A DNA stretch of 14,210 bases. Source: JANQRV01 sp964533785 (GTDB taxonomy: Bacteria; Bacteroidota; Bacteroidia; Chitinophagales; Saprospiraceae). Positions 13,888 to 14,210 of the stretch are shown here, one piece after another. Each line of letters begins with the position of its first letter. The stretch's first letter is position 1. The notes under the pieces are model-generated. The model ran no database searches, was not told the DNA's origin, and saw only the letters and a list, made by a program, of their open reading frames with translations. The position numbers and the translations under genes were made by a program. The DNA is taken from positions 1-14,210 of the forward strand of contig CAZHNG010000171.1 of NCBI GenBank assembly GCA_964533785.1, read 5' to 3'.

Positions 13888-13905
13888 TCTAGCGTCTAGC
13901 GTCTA
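13888..13905 (+). repeat. Heptamer tandem repeat
   Basis: TCTAGCG occurs twice in tandem (13888-13894, 13895-13901) followed by TCTA of a third copy. It lies in the gap between the TonB-dependent receptor and the small membrane protein gene, just upstream of the latter's promoter box. Its period of seven equals the basic unit of the array at the end of the window, but the sequences differ. Confidence 0.55.
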
Positions 13906-13922
13906 ATTTCCAACATATTCCT

Positions 13923-13930
13923 TATTTTTG
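13923..13930 (+). promoter_or_regulatory. -7 box of the small membrane protein gene
   Basis: TATTTTTG is an exact TAnnTTTG match ending nine bases before ATG 13940. A start about 5-7 nt downstream would leave almost no 5' untranslated region. This argues against the TTG codon at 13928 as the translation start, because that codon is inside the box. Confidence 0.45.
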
Positions 13931-13939
13931 ACACCAAAA

Positions 13940-14125
13940 ATGGCAAAAGCGAAAGGATCTTCATCCGGAAAGAAGAAAAAAGTCGTCTCACGCTCCGATT
14001 GGTTTATCATTATTATCGTAGGAGCGATCTTAGTGTATTTTCTGCTTAATAACCTGTTAGGTGTAGAGCTTTTCCAACAAACGGATGATACTGAAATTTT
14101 GGATGATCCTCATCCGGGGTATTGA
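13940..14125 (+). CDS. Small single-span membrane protein, function unknown
   Basis: I do not recognise a family. From ATG 13940 the protein has 61 residues in three parts: a very basic N-terminus with GKKKK at 10-14, one hydrophobic helix at about 21-41 (WFIIIIVGAILVYFLLNNLL), and a short acidic tail (TDDTEILDDP). Charge distribution predicts the N-terminus in the cytoplasm and the tail outside. There is no lipobox or cleavable signal. Coding reality is supported by a clean promoter box just upstream, the ordered charge and hydrophobicity layout and non-overlap with other genes. A TTG at 13928 would add four residues but lies within the promoter box. The stop codon's last base begins the downstream repeat array. 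Confidence 0.7.
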   Translation: MAKAKGSSSGKKKKVVSRSDWFIIIIVGAILVYFLLNNLLGVELFQQTDDTEILDDPHPGY

Positions 14126-14210
14126 GCAATGGGGACAATGAACAATGAACAATGGGGGCAATGGACAATGAGCAATGGGGGCAATGGGCAATGAGCAATG
14201 GGGGCAATGA
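14125..14210 (+). repeat. Tandem repeat with 23-nt higher-order unit
   Basis: The array is built from heptamers of the form nrCAATG plus a nine-base GGGGCAATG. Three full 23-nt units (7+7+9) lie at 14141-14163, 14164-14186 and 14187-14209, preceded by a partial 7+9 unit at 14125-14140. The last base of the stop codon of the small membrane protein gene is the first base of the array, and the window ends within it, so its full length is unknown. There is no spacer structure and the units are too short for CRISPR. Similar CAATG-type arrays occur, from memory, between genes in some Bacteroidota genomes. Confidence 0.85.

Noticed and set aside
14125..14210. CRISPR array
   Set aside because: Units are 7-9 nt grouped into 23 nt with no unique spacers and no cas genes.

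Overview
The window looks like chromosomal DNA from a member of the Bacteroidota, probably the Saprospiria/Lewinella side, although that rank is a judgement from overall gene flavour. The reasons are a three-gene succinate dehydrogenase with a single five-helix cytochrome b, a TonB-dependent receptor with an N-terminal carboxypeptidase-regulatory-like domain, a class II (B12-dependent) ribonucleotide reductase, start codons mostly without Shine-Dalgarno sequences, and several upstream boxes of the Bacteroidota -7 form TAnnTTTG.

Layout. Positions 169-3755 (+) carry sdhC, sdhA and sdhB, complex II of the respiratory chain and TCA cycle. sdhC and sdhA are 7 nt apart, but sdhB is set back by 271 nt of non-coding DNA with a small tandem repeat and an inverted repeat. 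Converging on sdhB from the minus strand is a run of genes at 3775-9953. In transcription order these are a lipoprotein-like sulfatase, the B12-dependent ribonucleotide reductase, a Uma2-family nuclease-like protein, a DUF433/DUF5615 toxin-antitoxin-like pair, and a dienelactone hydrolase. The Uma2 to DUF5615 stretch is AT-rich compared with the genes on both sides and looks like accessory DNA between housekeeping genes.

Positions 9954-10461 form a 508-nt AT-rich divergent intergenic region. It contains A-tracts, a short direct repeat and a clean intrinsic terminator that belongs to no visible gene; a small RNA or a leader of rpe could explain it. On the plus strand follow rpe (ribulose-phosphate 3-epimerase), an orphan TonB-dependent receptor without a SusD partner, and a 61-residue single-span membrane protein. 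The window ends inside a tandem repeat with a 23-nt higher-order period, which begins on the last base of that small gene's stop codon.

Most genes are ordinary metabolism. The features that need a second look are a (GA)n tract where a 2-bp change would set the C-terminus of the PIN-like toxin, a DnaA-box-like inverted pair just upstream of the ribonucleotide reductase, the orphan terminator upstream of rpe, and the terminal repeat array. I did not find clear evidence of a wholly new multi-gene system.
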